Shown piece by piece: positions 15,902 through 23,454 of a stretch of DNA of 38,248 nucleotides (position 1 is its first letter; each line of letters begins with the position of its first letter). Source of the stretch: Acidobacteriota bacterium (GTDB lineage: Bacteria; Acidobacteriota; Blastocatellia; RBC074); NCBI GenBank assembly GCA_019639255.1, contig JAHBSF010000055.1:1-38248 (forward strand), given 5' to 3'. The notes below the pieces were generated by a model that saw nothing but the letters and a program-made list of their open reading frames with translations, ran no database searches and was not told where the DNA came from. A program made the translations under genes and the position numbers.

Positions 15902-17662
15902 TTATTGCCGTCTTCTCGTAAAATGACGTGCAACGATGCGGTCGGACGCAAAGATCGCCGTAATCCCCACGGTCAGGAACAACCCGAGCGTAGGAGATCG
16001 CGGAATAGAACCCGCATCGACTATCATCAGATTGTCGATGTCGTGCGATTCGAAGTTCTGATTGATGACGGAATTCTTTGGATCGACGCCCGCGCGCACA
16101 CCCCCGACAAGCCATTTGAACGTCAATCCGCCGCGCGGAATGATCGGCTCGGCAATGATCTTCTTCGCCCCCATCTTTTCCAGAATCTTCTTTGCAATTT
16201 CCTGTCCGGCGGCGAACGTCTTGTGAACTTCGGGGTGTATGCTGCGATAAATGCGCTCTTCCTTGCCGGTTTCCCTGCTGTAAGCGACGATCTCGGGACC
16301 GAAAATCTGGACGCTGCTTTCAGACGTAATCCTCCCGCGTGGCGCTCGACGCGGAAGCTTCGTGTCAACCGCGATGCGCGCGGCCCGCAACATCGGTTCT
16401 CGCGCCCTCATCGACGCTTCGGTAGGTTCGACCCACGGATTGCAGATTCCGCGCATGAAATCCTTGTGAGCCTGTCCGAAGGGCGGCAATAGCGGAATCG
16501 CATCCGCAAATACCTGGCCCGCGGGCGGAGCGAAAGGCGAAAGCGCAATGCGTTCGGGAATTCCGTGGAAAAAGCCGTAAAACGGCGGCGCCCCGTATCC
16601 GTTCAAAAGCACGATCCTGTCATCGCCGACTTTGGTCTGGAAATGCAGAAACTCGTCTACACCCCAGCCTCCGTCCTGTCCCGATACCCGCTCGTCAAAC
16701 AGCCCAACGACGCCAACCTGTCCGCCCTCGCCGTAATGACCGTCTATATTTCGACCCACATTCGGATTCTCGACAATCAACCTGTCGCCGCAGTCTTCCT
16801 TCGATCCGTAACCCGAGGCGAACAACAGCGGAGGTGTTTCCAGATCGCCGCAACTGACTATGACTTTCTTCGCCAGCACCGTAATCTCTCGCGCCGAATC
16901 CCAGTCCGCGAACTCATCTCCGGGATAAATATGATCGGGCAGATCCAGCTTTTTGATTACTACACCTCGCGCCACAGCCCGGCCGCCGCTTCGCTCTATG
17001 ATGATGCGCTTTGCGCGCGCATTGGCTATGATGTCGACTCCGTTGCGATCCGCTATTGGCGCGTGTGTAACGAGCGTTCCCTGCTTTGAGTCGTATTTGC
17101 AAAGCTGGCGATCGGCGCAATGGCCGCAGAAAATGCAGTTTTTTACTGCGCGGCCGTGGCCGGGCCGAAGTTCATACCCCATGCCTTCGGCCGTCTTCCT
17201 GAACAACTCCGTCGAGCGCCGATTGGAAAACGTGGCGGGCGGCTGCAAATGAACGTTGAATACGCGCAGCGCTTCATCGACCGCGGGCTTGAAGTTTTCC
17301 TTCGTCCAGTCGACGCCGGTTTCCTCCTGCCACTCGTCGTAATCTTCATCAAAAGGCGTCCACGCCCCGCTGCCGAAAACAAGCGAACTCCCGCCTACGC
17401 CCCTTCCGCGCCCCTGCGGAGTTACGTAGTTGCGCCCGAACTTGATATCCCGCGGAATGTTTGTGTAAGACTGACGTCTGAGCGGTATGCCGTATCCGGG
17501 CCTGGGATCGCCCTTCAAATACGCGCCGGCTTCGATCATTGCGATCTTGAGCTTTGCGCCGGTTGAGGGATCGATACCCTTTTCGGACAATTTTGCAGCC
17601 ACGATGCAACCTGCCGTCCCGCCCCCGACTATGACTACATCGTAATTCCTTATCTCAGCCAT
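15902..17662 (-). CDS. GMC-family flavoprotein with four-Cys motif, catalytic His missing
   Basis: 586 residues. The FAD-binding motif VVIVGGGTAGCIVAAKL opens the protein; the second flavin segment is GRGVGGSSLVFGSG. A Cys cluster C-x2-C-x2-C-x5-C (176, 179, 182, 188; in NCIFCGHCADRQLCKYDSK) resembles the Fe-S-bearing loop of membrane-type FAD dehydrogenases. The C-terminal part has DPKNSVINQNFESHDIDNLMIVD, the family signature. The usual catalytic His before RAG-DP is replaced by Trp (KWLVGGVRAG), and the second His/Asn of the usual NPT segment is also absent (SPTLGLFLTV). The ATG at 17662 has GAGGA at 8 bases; a GTG at 17677 is also open. It is similar in architecture to the GMC protein at 19936-21453. 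Its oxidase or dehydrogenase activity is in question. Confidence 0.9.
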   Translation of the reverse strand: MAEIRNYDVVIVGGGTAGCIVAAKLSEKGIDPSTGAKLKIAMIEAGAYLKGDPRPGYGIPLRRQSYTNIPRDIKFGRNYVTPQGRGRGVGGSSLVFGSGAWTPFDEDYDEWQEETGVDWTKENFKPAVDEALRVFNVHLQPPATFSNRRSTELFRKTAEGMGYELRPGHGRAVKNCIFCGHCADRQLCKYDSKQGTLVTHAPIADRNGVDIIANARAKRIIIERSGGRAVARGVVIKKLDLPDHIYPGDEFADWDSAREITVLAKKVIVSCGDLETPPLLFASGYGSKEDCGDRLIVENPNVGRNIDGHYGEGGQVGVVGLFDERVSGQDGGWGVDEFLHFQTKVGDDRIVLLNGYGAPPFYGFFHGIPERIALSPFAPPAGQVFADAIPLLPPFGQAHKDFMRGICNPWVEPTEASMRAREPMLRAARIAVDTKLPRRAPRGRITSESSVQIFGPEIVAYSRETGKEERIYRSIHPEVHKTFAAGQEIAKKILEKMGAKKIIAEPIIPRGGLTFKWLVGGVRAGVDPKNSVINQNFESHDIDNLMIVDAGSIPRSPTLGLFLTVGITAIFASDRIVARHFTRRRQ

Positions 17663-17687
17663 CGCTTGGTTCCTCACGACCTTGGGA

Positions 17688-17803
17688 CGCAGAAGAGAAA
17701 TAACGGAACAAACGAAATGATACGAAAATTACCGAAAAATTGAATATTTCCGTCTGTTCTGTCTATTTCCGTCTGTTCCGTTATCTCTCCTGAGTCTTCT
17801 GCA
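17688..17803. repeat. intergenic palindromic repeat copy f
   Basis: The left end, ACGCAGAAGAGAAATAACGG, and right end, CCGTTATCTCTCCTGAGTCTTCTGC, are imperfect inverted repeats. The interior has AACAAACGAAATGATACG, TTGAATATTTCCG and two TCCGTCTGTTC/TTCC units. It is opposite in orientation to copies e and h and occupies the gap between the DUF1499 gene and the GMC gene. Confidence 0.9.
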
Positions 17804-17805
17804 GT

Positions 17806-18354
17806 TCACTTCATCTTCTCATCGAGCGCTTCGAGAAAGGTTTTCAGGTGATGGCGGTTCATTCCTATATCGCCCTTACCCTCGCGCGACGCCGAATGCG
17901 CATCTACCTGAGTTGTTTCGCCCTCGCCCCGAATCGTTATAGTGATGTCGTCCTTGAATCCCCTGAGCGTCGATGTCCATACGACCTTTATTACCCCGCT
18001 TTCGGCGTCCTGCGACTCGACCGCCCACTTCGGTATTTCTGCAGCGAGCGCTGCGGCGCGGGCGAACACTACCGGTAGCGGCGCGTTGTATACGCGCGTC
18101 TTCAACTCCGGAAACTCCGGCGCTTCGCTCGTCTGCGCCGTATTTGTAGTCATTGCAAGCCCGAAGCGCCGTGGAAACTGGGGAGCTACAATAAAGATTC
18201 CGACAACGATAAGCGCCAGCAACCCGGTAACAACGAGCACACCGCGCAGGGGGCGGCGCAATCGTTTCCTCCACGGCAGCATTACCAGCGCCGCCAGCAA
18301 CAACAATATGATCGCGCCTATCATCGCCAGTACTTTCGCTTCAAGACTCTCCAT
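17806..18354 (-). CDS. membrane-anchored DUF1499 family protein
   Basis: 182 residues from ATG 18354, which follows GGAGG by six bases and overlaps the end of the preceding gene by 14 bases; longer in-frame starts lie inside that gene. Two hydrophobic segments (MIGAIILLLLAALVMLPW and GVLVVTGLLALIVVGIFIV) flank a very basic loop, RKRLRRPLR. The C-terminal domain has the DUF1499 pattern: FPELKTRVYNAPLPVVFARAA, then IKVVWTSTLRGFKDDITITI and VDAHSASREGKGDIGMNRHHLKTF. The domain is widespread in bacteria, plants and oxidative-stress contexts, but its biochemistry is not known. Coupling to the double alpha/beta-hydrolase-like gene hints at joint function. Confidence 0.88.
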   Translation of the reverse strand: MESLEAKVLAMIGAIILLLLAALVMLPWRKRLRRPLRGVLVVTGLLALIVVGIFIVAPQFPRRFGLAMTTNTAQTSEAPEFPELKTRVYNAPLPVVFARAAALAAEIPKWAVESQDAESGVIKVVWTSTLRGFKDDITITIRGEGETTQVDAHSASREGKGDIGMNRHHLKTFLEALDEKMK

Positions 18355-19843
18355 CGCTTTCCTCCGCAGACTGTCCAGTCGCGCTCTCGCCCGTGTGCTG
18401 ATCAACCCAATTGACGATCCGCTGTTCCAGTCCTTCGTCATAGTCGAACAGTTGATAGCCGAGCGCTCCGCCGTCGTATACAAGAAGTTCACTTCCGCGA
18501 TCCCGGGTCATTTCATAAAGATCCGCCATCGCATTCGTTACGGGAGCAAATCCCCGGCTTCCGATCAGAAGCATCGGCCAGTGAGCATTAAGAATGCTTT
18601 CGCGTTCCGCTCCGCTTGGAATGAATCCCGAAAGCATAACGAGCGCTCGTATGCGTTTATCCCCGAGCGCTGCGCCAACTGCGAGTTTTGCGCCCAGATA
18701 CGCGCCAAGCACCGCCATTCGACTTGAATCGACTTCTGGTTGCGATGCAAGCATCTCGATTGCTGCTTTTACATCCAGATGGCCGCGATCGCGCTCCTCG
18801 CGCGGCAATGTAAAGAAATTTCCCTTGCCCCGGCTCTTTCCTCTTCCGCGCCAGTCGATGTTGAGCACTGCAATGCCGCTTTTGACAAACAATCTTTCTA
18901 TCCGGTGAAAGATGTGCCTATCGCTCCATCCCGAATGCAGCAGCACTACGCCCGGCACGCGCTTGCCGTCTCCCGCCTCATCCGGCGTAAGCAAATTGCC
19001 GAAAATCTCCCATCCGTCTTCAGTTTCAAGAGTCACCTCGCGCAGTCGCCCGAGAGATCTCAACCGCACACCGATCCAGTCGCAGATTACGTTTTCAATC
19101 GGTTTTTCATCGCCCGGATCGCGGGGCCGCAATCCTATCTTTTCCGTATCCACGCCCTGCATCTTCGAGAGAAAGTCCACGCCTTTTTGATCCGGATACT
19201 TGTAGCGCCAGAGCGTAAACATCGTGGTTCCCCGCCCCATATCCTCATACAACTTGAAATCGCTCTCAGGATGATTCGAAGCAGCAAACACGGCCGACAT
19301 ATCTGCAAACCCGCGCCTGTCCTCCTTGCTCACCACGCACAGAACCGGCGCGTCTTTTCTTTTCCCGAGCGAAGCTTGGGCTTCTTTGCTCAAGCGGCCT
19401 GAAAGTAAGGCTATTGCCCTGACGCGCGGATCTCCCTCAGACCCCGCAGCAGCCCATTCGGCGCTGATCTCTTCGGCGAATATCGCAAGCCGATCGGCGT
19501 CTATCTCAGGCTGAGCCGAAAGAAATTCGAGCGCTCCCCTGACATCCAGACTGATACTGGAACGCTGCTCGTCGCTGAAAGAATGAAATTCGCGGTCGCC
19601 GATGCTCAAACCCCTTCCGCGCCAATCGATCCTCAGCGCCGCTACGCCCTGAGACGCAAGCAACTGCGCCATACCCGGATAGACGAATGAAGCAAACGCT
19701 TCACAATCGTGTCCGGCTCCGTGCAACAACAGTGCAGCAGATACCCGATTGCCGGAACCCGCCCCATCGGGCAGATGTAATACTCCGTGAATCGTGATTC
19801 CGTCTGCTGTCAGAAAACTGATTTTGCGTTCGCTTGTATTCAT
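18341..19843 (-). CDS. cytoplasmic double alpha/beta-hydrolase-fold protein, probable pseudoenzyme
   Basis: 500 residues, two tandem alpha/beta-hydrolase domains (about 5-260 and 270-485). Unlike its paralogues it has no signal peptide. Domain 1 keeps an oxyanion-type LLLHGAGHD and LRIDWRGRG, but its elbow reads AEEIS (123-127) with Glu at the nucleophile position. Domain 2 begins TEDGWEIFGNL, has LLHSGWSDRH and NIDWRGRGKS, and its elbow is GAYLG (380-384) with Tyr for Ser. The terminal loop YDGGALGYQLF has Leu461 where the catalytic His belongs. The acid loop SKED is kept in domain 1 only. It is followed by the overlapping DUF1499 gene and preceded by a repeat copy. The same family occurs at 721-2208, 24293-25816 and 32353-33738. 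Confidence 0.9.
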   Translation of the reverse strand: MNTSERKISFLTADGITIHGVLHLPDGAGSGNRVSAALLLHGAGHDCEAFASFVYPGMAQLLASQGVAALRIDWRGRGLSIGDREFHSFSDEQRSSISLDVRGALEFLSAQPEIDADRLAIFAEEISAEWAAAGSEGDPRVRAIALLSGRLSKEAQASLGKRKDAPVLCVVSKEDRRGFADMSAVFAASNHPESDFKLYEDMGRGTTMFTLWRYKYPDQKGVDFLSKMQGVDTEKIGLRPRDPGDEKPIENVICDWIGVRLRSLGRLREVTLETEDGWEIFGNLLTPDEAGDGKRVPGVVLLHSGWSDRHIFHRIERLFVKSGIAVLNIDWRGRGKSRGKGNFFTLPREERDRGHLDVKAAIEMLASQPEVDSSRMAVLGAYLGAKLAVGAALGDKRIRALVMLSGFIPSGAERESILNAHWPMLLIGSRGFAPVTNAMADLYEMTRDRGSELLVYDGGALGYQLFDYDEGLEQRIVNWVDQHTGESATGQSAEESDGES

Positions 19844-19869
19844 CTTCGAAAATGTTTCAAAGCAACCTA

Positions 19870-19930
19870 CTAAAATATTGAACTTTTCGTAATTTTCGTT
19901 TCATTTCGTTTGTTCCGTAATCTCTCTTAA
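19870..19930. repeat. half-copy of intergenic repeat (g)
   Basis: AATATTGAACTTTTCGTAATTTTCGTTTCATTTCGTTTGTTCCGTAATCTCTCTT corresponds to the right half of copies e and h; the left arm is missing, so this copy alone cannot form the long hairpin. It lies between the 18341-19843 gene start and the GMC gene stop. Confidence 0.85.
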
Positions 19931-19935
19931 AGTAT

Positions 19936-21453
19936 TCAACCTCTCTTGAAGTGATTTGCGACGATCCGCTGTGCAGCGAGCACCGATATCGTCGCAAGCG
20001 GGCCTACAGCATCCCCGGAAGCAGAACGAGGCTGCACGCTCGCATCGCAAATCAAGAGGTTGTCGACATCGTGCGATTCAAAGTTGGCGTTGACTACCGA
20101 GGTTTTCGGATCGGACCCGGCGCGGCACGTGCTCACGCCGTGTGCAATGTGATATATGGGCGGCATATCCGTACCGATGATATTTTTCGCACCCATCTTC
20201 AGCAGCACTTCGCGTGAGATTTCACCGCCCTCTCGCATTCGTTTGACTATTGCGTCGTTGCCTTCATACTCCATCTCGGCAGCCTTCAGATTTACACTTC
20301 CGCGATAACCCTCGGGTTTTTTGAGTACTACAAGCGTCCCGCCCCGCCGCGTTGCCGCCTGCTTCATAAACCGCTTATGTTCGCGTCCGAAGTCGGGCGC
20401 AAATGGAGAAAACGCCAGCCCCCAGGGTTCTTCTACGCCCAGCATCCCGCTGTCCTTGATCCTCATCCGTCCCCGGCCGCCCGGCCCCGCATCATCGAGG
20501 AAGAAATGTCCGGCGGGAGCTGCACCCCGCGCCGCATCCTTTATCGGACGATCGAACATCGCCATCACGACGATCGCAGCATGAATGTCCAGATGCCTGC
20601 CTATGTTTTTGTTCTCGACTAAAAGCCGGTCGCCCAGATCCTCGCGCGAACCATAACCCGAGCGGTAAAGCAGAAGCGGCGTGCCTATGACGCCTGCGCT
20701 CACTATCACTTTCCCGGCGCGCAGCTCCGTCGCCCGCCCTCCCCGCCTGTAGACCACTCCGGTAGCCGCGAAACTCGCCCCCTTTTTCTCGATCACTACA
20801 CGTTCGACTTCTGCGTCCGAAATGATTTCAACTCCGCCCCGTTCAGCGCGCGGAATGTATGTAGTCATCGCATTCATCTTGCTGTCGTAGCGGCAGAAGT
20901 ACCCACCCTCGCAGAATCCGCAATACAGGCAGTTGCGGCGCCCGACGAGCGCCTTCTGTACGTCGCGGCCCAACGCTCGCGCGGCGTCGCGGAACATCAG
21001 ACTTCCCCGACTCAATACGGCGTCGGGTTCGGCATGAATGTTGTACATTTGCCTGACTTCTTCCGCCGCACTGCGGCACGCAATCTCGGACCAGTCTGTG
21101 CCTTCGGCGATCCAGTCCTCGTAGTCTTCCGGGTAAGGGAGATAAACGCTTGCACCATAATGCATCGTCGAACCGCCGACCATCTTGACCATGCCCCACG
21201 GCCACATACGATCAGCCGCGTCGTCGCTGAAGCAGTTGGTGATCAATCTTCGACGCTCGGGCGCGCCGTAGCCGGGCCGCACTTCTCCCTTCCAGTACGG
21301 ACCGGCCTCGATCATCGCAATTCGCAACCGTTCGCCGTTTTGAGGATTCACTCCCCGCTCGGCCAGATGCGCTGCCACGATGCTGCCCCCAACGCCGGAG
21401 CCCACTACTATCGCGTCGTAAAAAGTATTTCCGCCTGTCTCCTGATTCCGCAT
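19936..21453 (-). CDS. GMC-family FAD dehydrogenase large subunit
   Basis: 505 residues. The FAD motif is DAIVVGSGVGGSIVAAHL, and the second flavin region is GMVKMVGGSTMHYGAS. The Cys cluster C-x2-C-x2-C-x5-C (175, 178, 181, 187) is as in the other GMC protein and resembles the Fe-S loop of membrane-linked FAD dehydrogenases. The C-terminal signature is present: IAHGVSTCRAGSDP, with a His at the usual catalytic position, then SVVNANFESHDVDNLLICD. The second catalytic His/Asn position (before P-T) reads Gly in AVGPLAT. It begins 24 bases after the Tat-exported subunit 3-like gene, the normal partner order for gluconate/glucose/sorbitol-type dehydrogenases, and probably rides to the periplasm with that subunit since it has no signal of its own. 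The ribosome site (AAGG) is unusually close to the ATG. Confidence 0.9.
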   Translation of the reverse strand: MRNQETGGNTFYDAIVVGSGVGGSIVAAHLAERGVNPQNGERLRIAMIEAGPYWKGEVRPGYGAPERRRLITNCFSDDAADRMWPWGMVKMVGGSTMHYGASVYLPYPEDYEDWIAEGTDWSEIACRSAAEEVRQMYNIHAEPDAVLSRGSLMFRDAARALGRDVQKALVGRRNCLYCGFCEGGYFCRYDSKMNAMTTYIPRAERGGVEIISDAEVERVVIEKKGASFAATGVVYRRGGRATELRAGKVIVSAGVIGTPLLLYRSGYGSREDLGDRLLVENKNIGRHLDIHAAIVVMAMFDRPIKDAARGAAPAGHFFLDDAGPGGRGRMRIKDSGMLGVEEPWGLAFSPFAPDFGREHKRFMKQAATRRGGTLVVLKKPEGYRGSVNLKAAEMEYEGNDAIVKRMREGGEISREVLLKMGAKNIIGTDMPPIYHIAHGVSTCRAGSDPKTSVVNANFESHDVDNLLICDASVQPRSASGDAVGPLATISVLAAQRIVANHFKRG

Positions 21454-21477
21454 CCTTGTTCGCCGTGATCTAAACCG

Positions 21478-22131
21478 TCATTTATGCAAACCCAGCCGCC
21501 GATTGCGCGCACGTGCAGCTACTTCTTCTTCCCAGGTCATCTGCCCCCGGAAGCCCGTAACGTCCCAGCCGGTTCGCAACCTTCTGGTATTCGGATTCGT
21601 GATCTGATGCCTGTCGCCGGGTTTAAGAATCGGAACTCCTCCGGCGTCGCGTGCAATGACGTTTTCCGGATAGTTGCGATAGTAAACATCGAAGACGCGG
21701 GTGCGCGTCTGTCTGTAAATGCGCTGTAATGTTCTGAGACGCGCTTTGTCGGCGAATTGTGAGCCGTCGATTATCAACCGCAAGTAGTCGGCCCTCTGCG
21801 ATTCGGTTAATTGCAAAAACACGCGCCCGTCGAAAAAGTCGCCGCTCGCGCTGTTGAACGCATCCAGATCCGCATCCCTGATCGCGCTGAGCCCCTTCAT
21901 TACCTCTTCGGTGATCTTGTAGGGTTCGAGCGACCTGTAGCCGGGATCCCCCGGATCGGTTGGAATCAATACGTCGCCGAGTGCGGCGAAGATCGCGCGT
22001 CGATCTACCTGAACACTTGCGGCCGATTCACCCATTGCAGCAATGGGTGCGCCGGGAATAACTGCCGCAGCCACTCCTCCCGCACTCGAACGTTTAAGAA
22101 ACTCCCGGCGCGAAACTCTTTTCTCACTCAC
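21478..22131 (-). CDS. Tat-exported gluconate 2-dehydrogenase subunit 3-like protein
   Basis: 217 residues when begun at GTG 22131, eight bases after GAGGGG; a TTG two codons earlier is crowded against that site. The N-terminus holds a twin-arginine signal, VSRREFLKRSSAGGVAAAV, ending near IAAMG. The mature part has the family pattern: ALGDVLIPTDPGDPGYR, a helical middle with LQLTESQRADYLRLI, TRVFDVYYRNYPENV and the C-terminal DVTGFRGQMTWEEE. In FAD-dependent sugar and alcohol dehydrogenases this subunit helps fold and carry the flavoprotein through the Tat system. The GMC gene follows directly. A paralogue occurs at 23455-24267. Confidence 0.9.
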   Translation of the reverse strand: MSEKRVSRREFLKRSSAGGVAAAVIPGAPIAAMGESAASVQVDRRAIFAALGDVLIPTDPGDPGYRSLEPYKITEEVMKGLSAIRDADLDAFNSASGDFFDGRVFLQLTESQRADYLRLIIDGSQFADKARLRTLQRIYRQTRTRVFDVYYRNYPENVIARDAGGVPILKPGDRHQITNPNTRRLRTGWDVTGFRGQMTWEEEVAARARNRRLGLHK

Positions 22132-22174
22132 TTGCAACGCCCCTCTGTTGTTGGCTGAGAGCCTTCAGCCGCTT

Positions 22175-22480
22175 TCAGTAACCTGAAGTCAGCTCCAGCA
22201 TTTTTTCGTAAGTAAAAGTAATCGCCGGCCAGACGACGACCTCAGACGCCATACCACTCGATCGGATCACCGAAGCCATCTTGTAGGCGACCTCCTGATC
22301 GGGAGCTTCGAGCACGTCCATAAAATCGTACGGTCCAAGCAGCGCCAGGTGATGCGATACCTGAACATCAGGGCAAGCAGCCTTGTATTTGGCGCCGACC
22401 TGCTTGCCGATTGCTTCCATACTCTTGAAATCCCTTGCCAGCTCCGGCGACATCTTTACCAGCATCACAAACGTAGCCAT
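22175..22480 (-). CDS. GYD-domain protein (first of a pair)
   Basis: 101 residues. It begins MATFVMLVKMSPE and carries LALLGPYDFMDVLEAPDQE, the Gly-Tyr-Asp segment that names the GYD family of small alpha-beta barrels. A very strong GGAGGAGCTG precedes the ATG. It closely resembles the gene just upstream (22493-22792), 12 bases away, and is clearly a tandem duplicate. Such ferredoxin-fold proteins often dimerise; functions are largely unknown, with suggestions of monooxygenase-like or binding roles. There is no signal peptide. Confidence 0.9.
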   Translation of the reverse strand: MATFVMLVKMSPELARDFKSMEAIGKQVGAKYKAACPDVQVSHHLALLGPYDFMDVLEAPDQEVAYKMASVIRSSGMASEVVVWPAITFTYEKMLELTSGY

Positions 22481-22492
22481 CAGCTCCTCCTT

Positions 22493-22792
22493 CTAAAGAT
22501 CTTTCGTAATTTCGAGCAGCCTCGGATAGTGCATTGCGGTCCACGTTTCGACCGAGGATGCAAATCCCGAAGACAGAATCACCGCTCCCATCCTGAATGC
22601 ACTCTCCTCGCTGTCCGCTTCAAAGATGTCCATAAAATCGTACGGCCCCATCAATGCGATATGAGCCGTAACCTTTACGTCCGGACACGCTTCGCGATAC
22701 CTGGTTCCGACTTTTCGGCCTATTTCCTGCATCGTGCCGAAATTCTTCGCCAGATCAGGCGACATTTTCACCAGCATTACATATGTAGGCAT
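22493..22792 (-). CDS. GYD-domain protein (second of a pair)
   Basis: 99 residues, MPTYVMLVKMSPD at the start and HIALMGPYDFMDIFEADSEE in the middle. It is paralogous over its whole length to the neighbouring GYD protein. GGAGG four bases before the ATG supports the start. It is the first gene downstream of the long palindromic repeat at 22845-22975, so it may be the head of a new transcript or survive as a processed message. Two non-identical copies side by side could form a heterodimer; this is inference. Confidence 0.9.
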   Translation of the reverse strand: MPTYVMLVKMSPDLAKNFGTMQEIGRKVGTRYREACPDVKVTAHIALMGPYDFMDIFEADSEESAFRMGAVILSSGFASSVETWTAMHYPRLLEITKDL

Positions 22793-22844
22793 AACCCCTC
22801 CGTTCCGTTTGGTTTCGTATCATTCCGAATGTTGTATCAGCAAT

Positions 22845-22975
22845 TCCCGGTTTAGAAAGAAAGAGAGATAACGGAACACACGAAATAAGACGGAACACAC
22901 GGAAATATTCAACTTTTCGGTAATTTTCGTATCATTTCGTTTGTTCCGTTATCTCTCTTTCTTTCTAAACCGGGA
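22845..22975. repeat. intergenic palindromic repeat, best-preserved copy (h)
   Basis: Two 42-base arms (22845-22886 and 22934-22975) are complementary with a single mismatch, beginning TCCCGGTTTAGAAAGAAAGA and containing GAGATAACGGAACACACG. The 47-base loop has CGGAACACACGGAAATATTC and TTTTCGGTAATTTTCG. Copies with the same core are at 2190, 6051, 9601, 12156, 15021, 17688, 19870 and 36644. The whole element fills the gap between the Dabb gene and the GYD genes. It has no coding potential and no visible target duplication. Confidence 0.95.
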
Positions 22976-23024
22976 TCAGTTCCATTCGTCGATATTCCTC
23001 TGCATCGTCAATTCACTTCTCTCT

Positions 23025-23408
23025 TCACTCATTGAAAATGTCGATTACAACTTCACTCTCGACGTACTGCTTGAACTGCTCGTGCAATCGCTTGCTTTCC
23101 GCGCTGTTGGCGTACACGGCTTTCGCCTCTTTGTCCTTCAGGTCGATCGAGACACCGTACTTGTAGTTGGTCCAGTCGCTGGTCTGCGGCCCGACTACGA
23201 CGTTGCTGACGCCGGGAATGGTCGGAAGTGCGGTGCGCGCCTCGTCCAGTATCTTGTCTATGAGTTCCTGCGGCACATCGCTCTTGAAGTTGAATGCAAC
23301 GACGTGCCTCAGCATCCCTTTTGAAGCGTTCCCTTGCGGCTTTTGCTGTTCACACGCGCCGCACAGAAGCAATAAGGCCAAAGCGCAAACCATCATCAAC
23401 TGTTTCAT
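23025..23408 (-). CDS. Dabb-family lipoprotein
   Basis: 127 residues from ATG 23408 (GGAG eight bases ahead). The N-terminus MKQLMMVCALALLLLCGACEQ is a lipoprotein signal with lipobox LCGAC, so the protein should be lipid-anchored in the periplasm. The rest is a stress-responsive alpha/beta-barrel (Dabb) domain: MLRHVVAFNFKSDVPQELID, IPGVSNVVVG, and YKYGVSIDLKDKEAKAVYANS, ending with FNE. Dabb domains are dimeric ferredoxin-like barrels found in plant stress proteins and in some polyketide cyclases. Lipid anchoring of a Dabb domain is less usual. It follows the Tat-exported subunit 3-like gene by 46 bases. Confidence 0.9.
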   Translation of the reverse strand: MKQLMMVCALALLLLCGACEQQKPQGNASKGMLRHVVAFNFKSDVPQELIDKILDEARTALPTIPGVSNVVVGPQTSDWTNYKYGVSIDLKDKEAKAVYANSAESKRLHEQFKQYVESEVVIDIFNE

Positions 23409-23454
23409 AGAAATCACTCCACTACTGTTTCGCCGTTACCGATCGAACCCTGGA

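Noticed and set aside
15185-16492. Plus-strand reading frame of 435 codons across the diiron and GMC genes
   Set aside because: It spans two well-supported minus-strand genes and the gap between them and has no recognisable motif.
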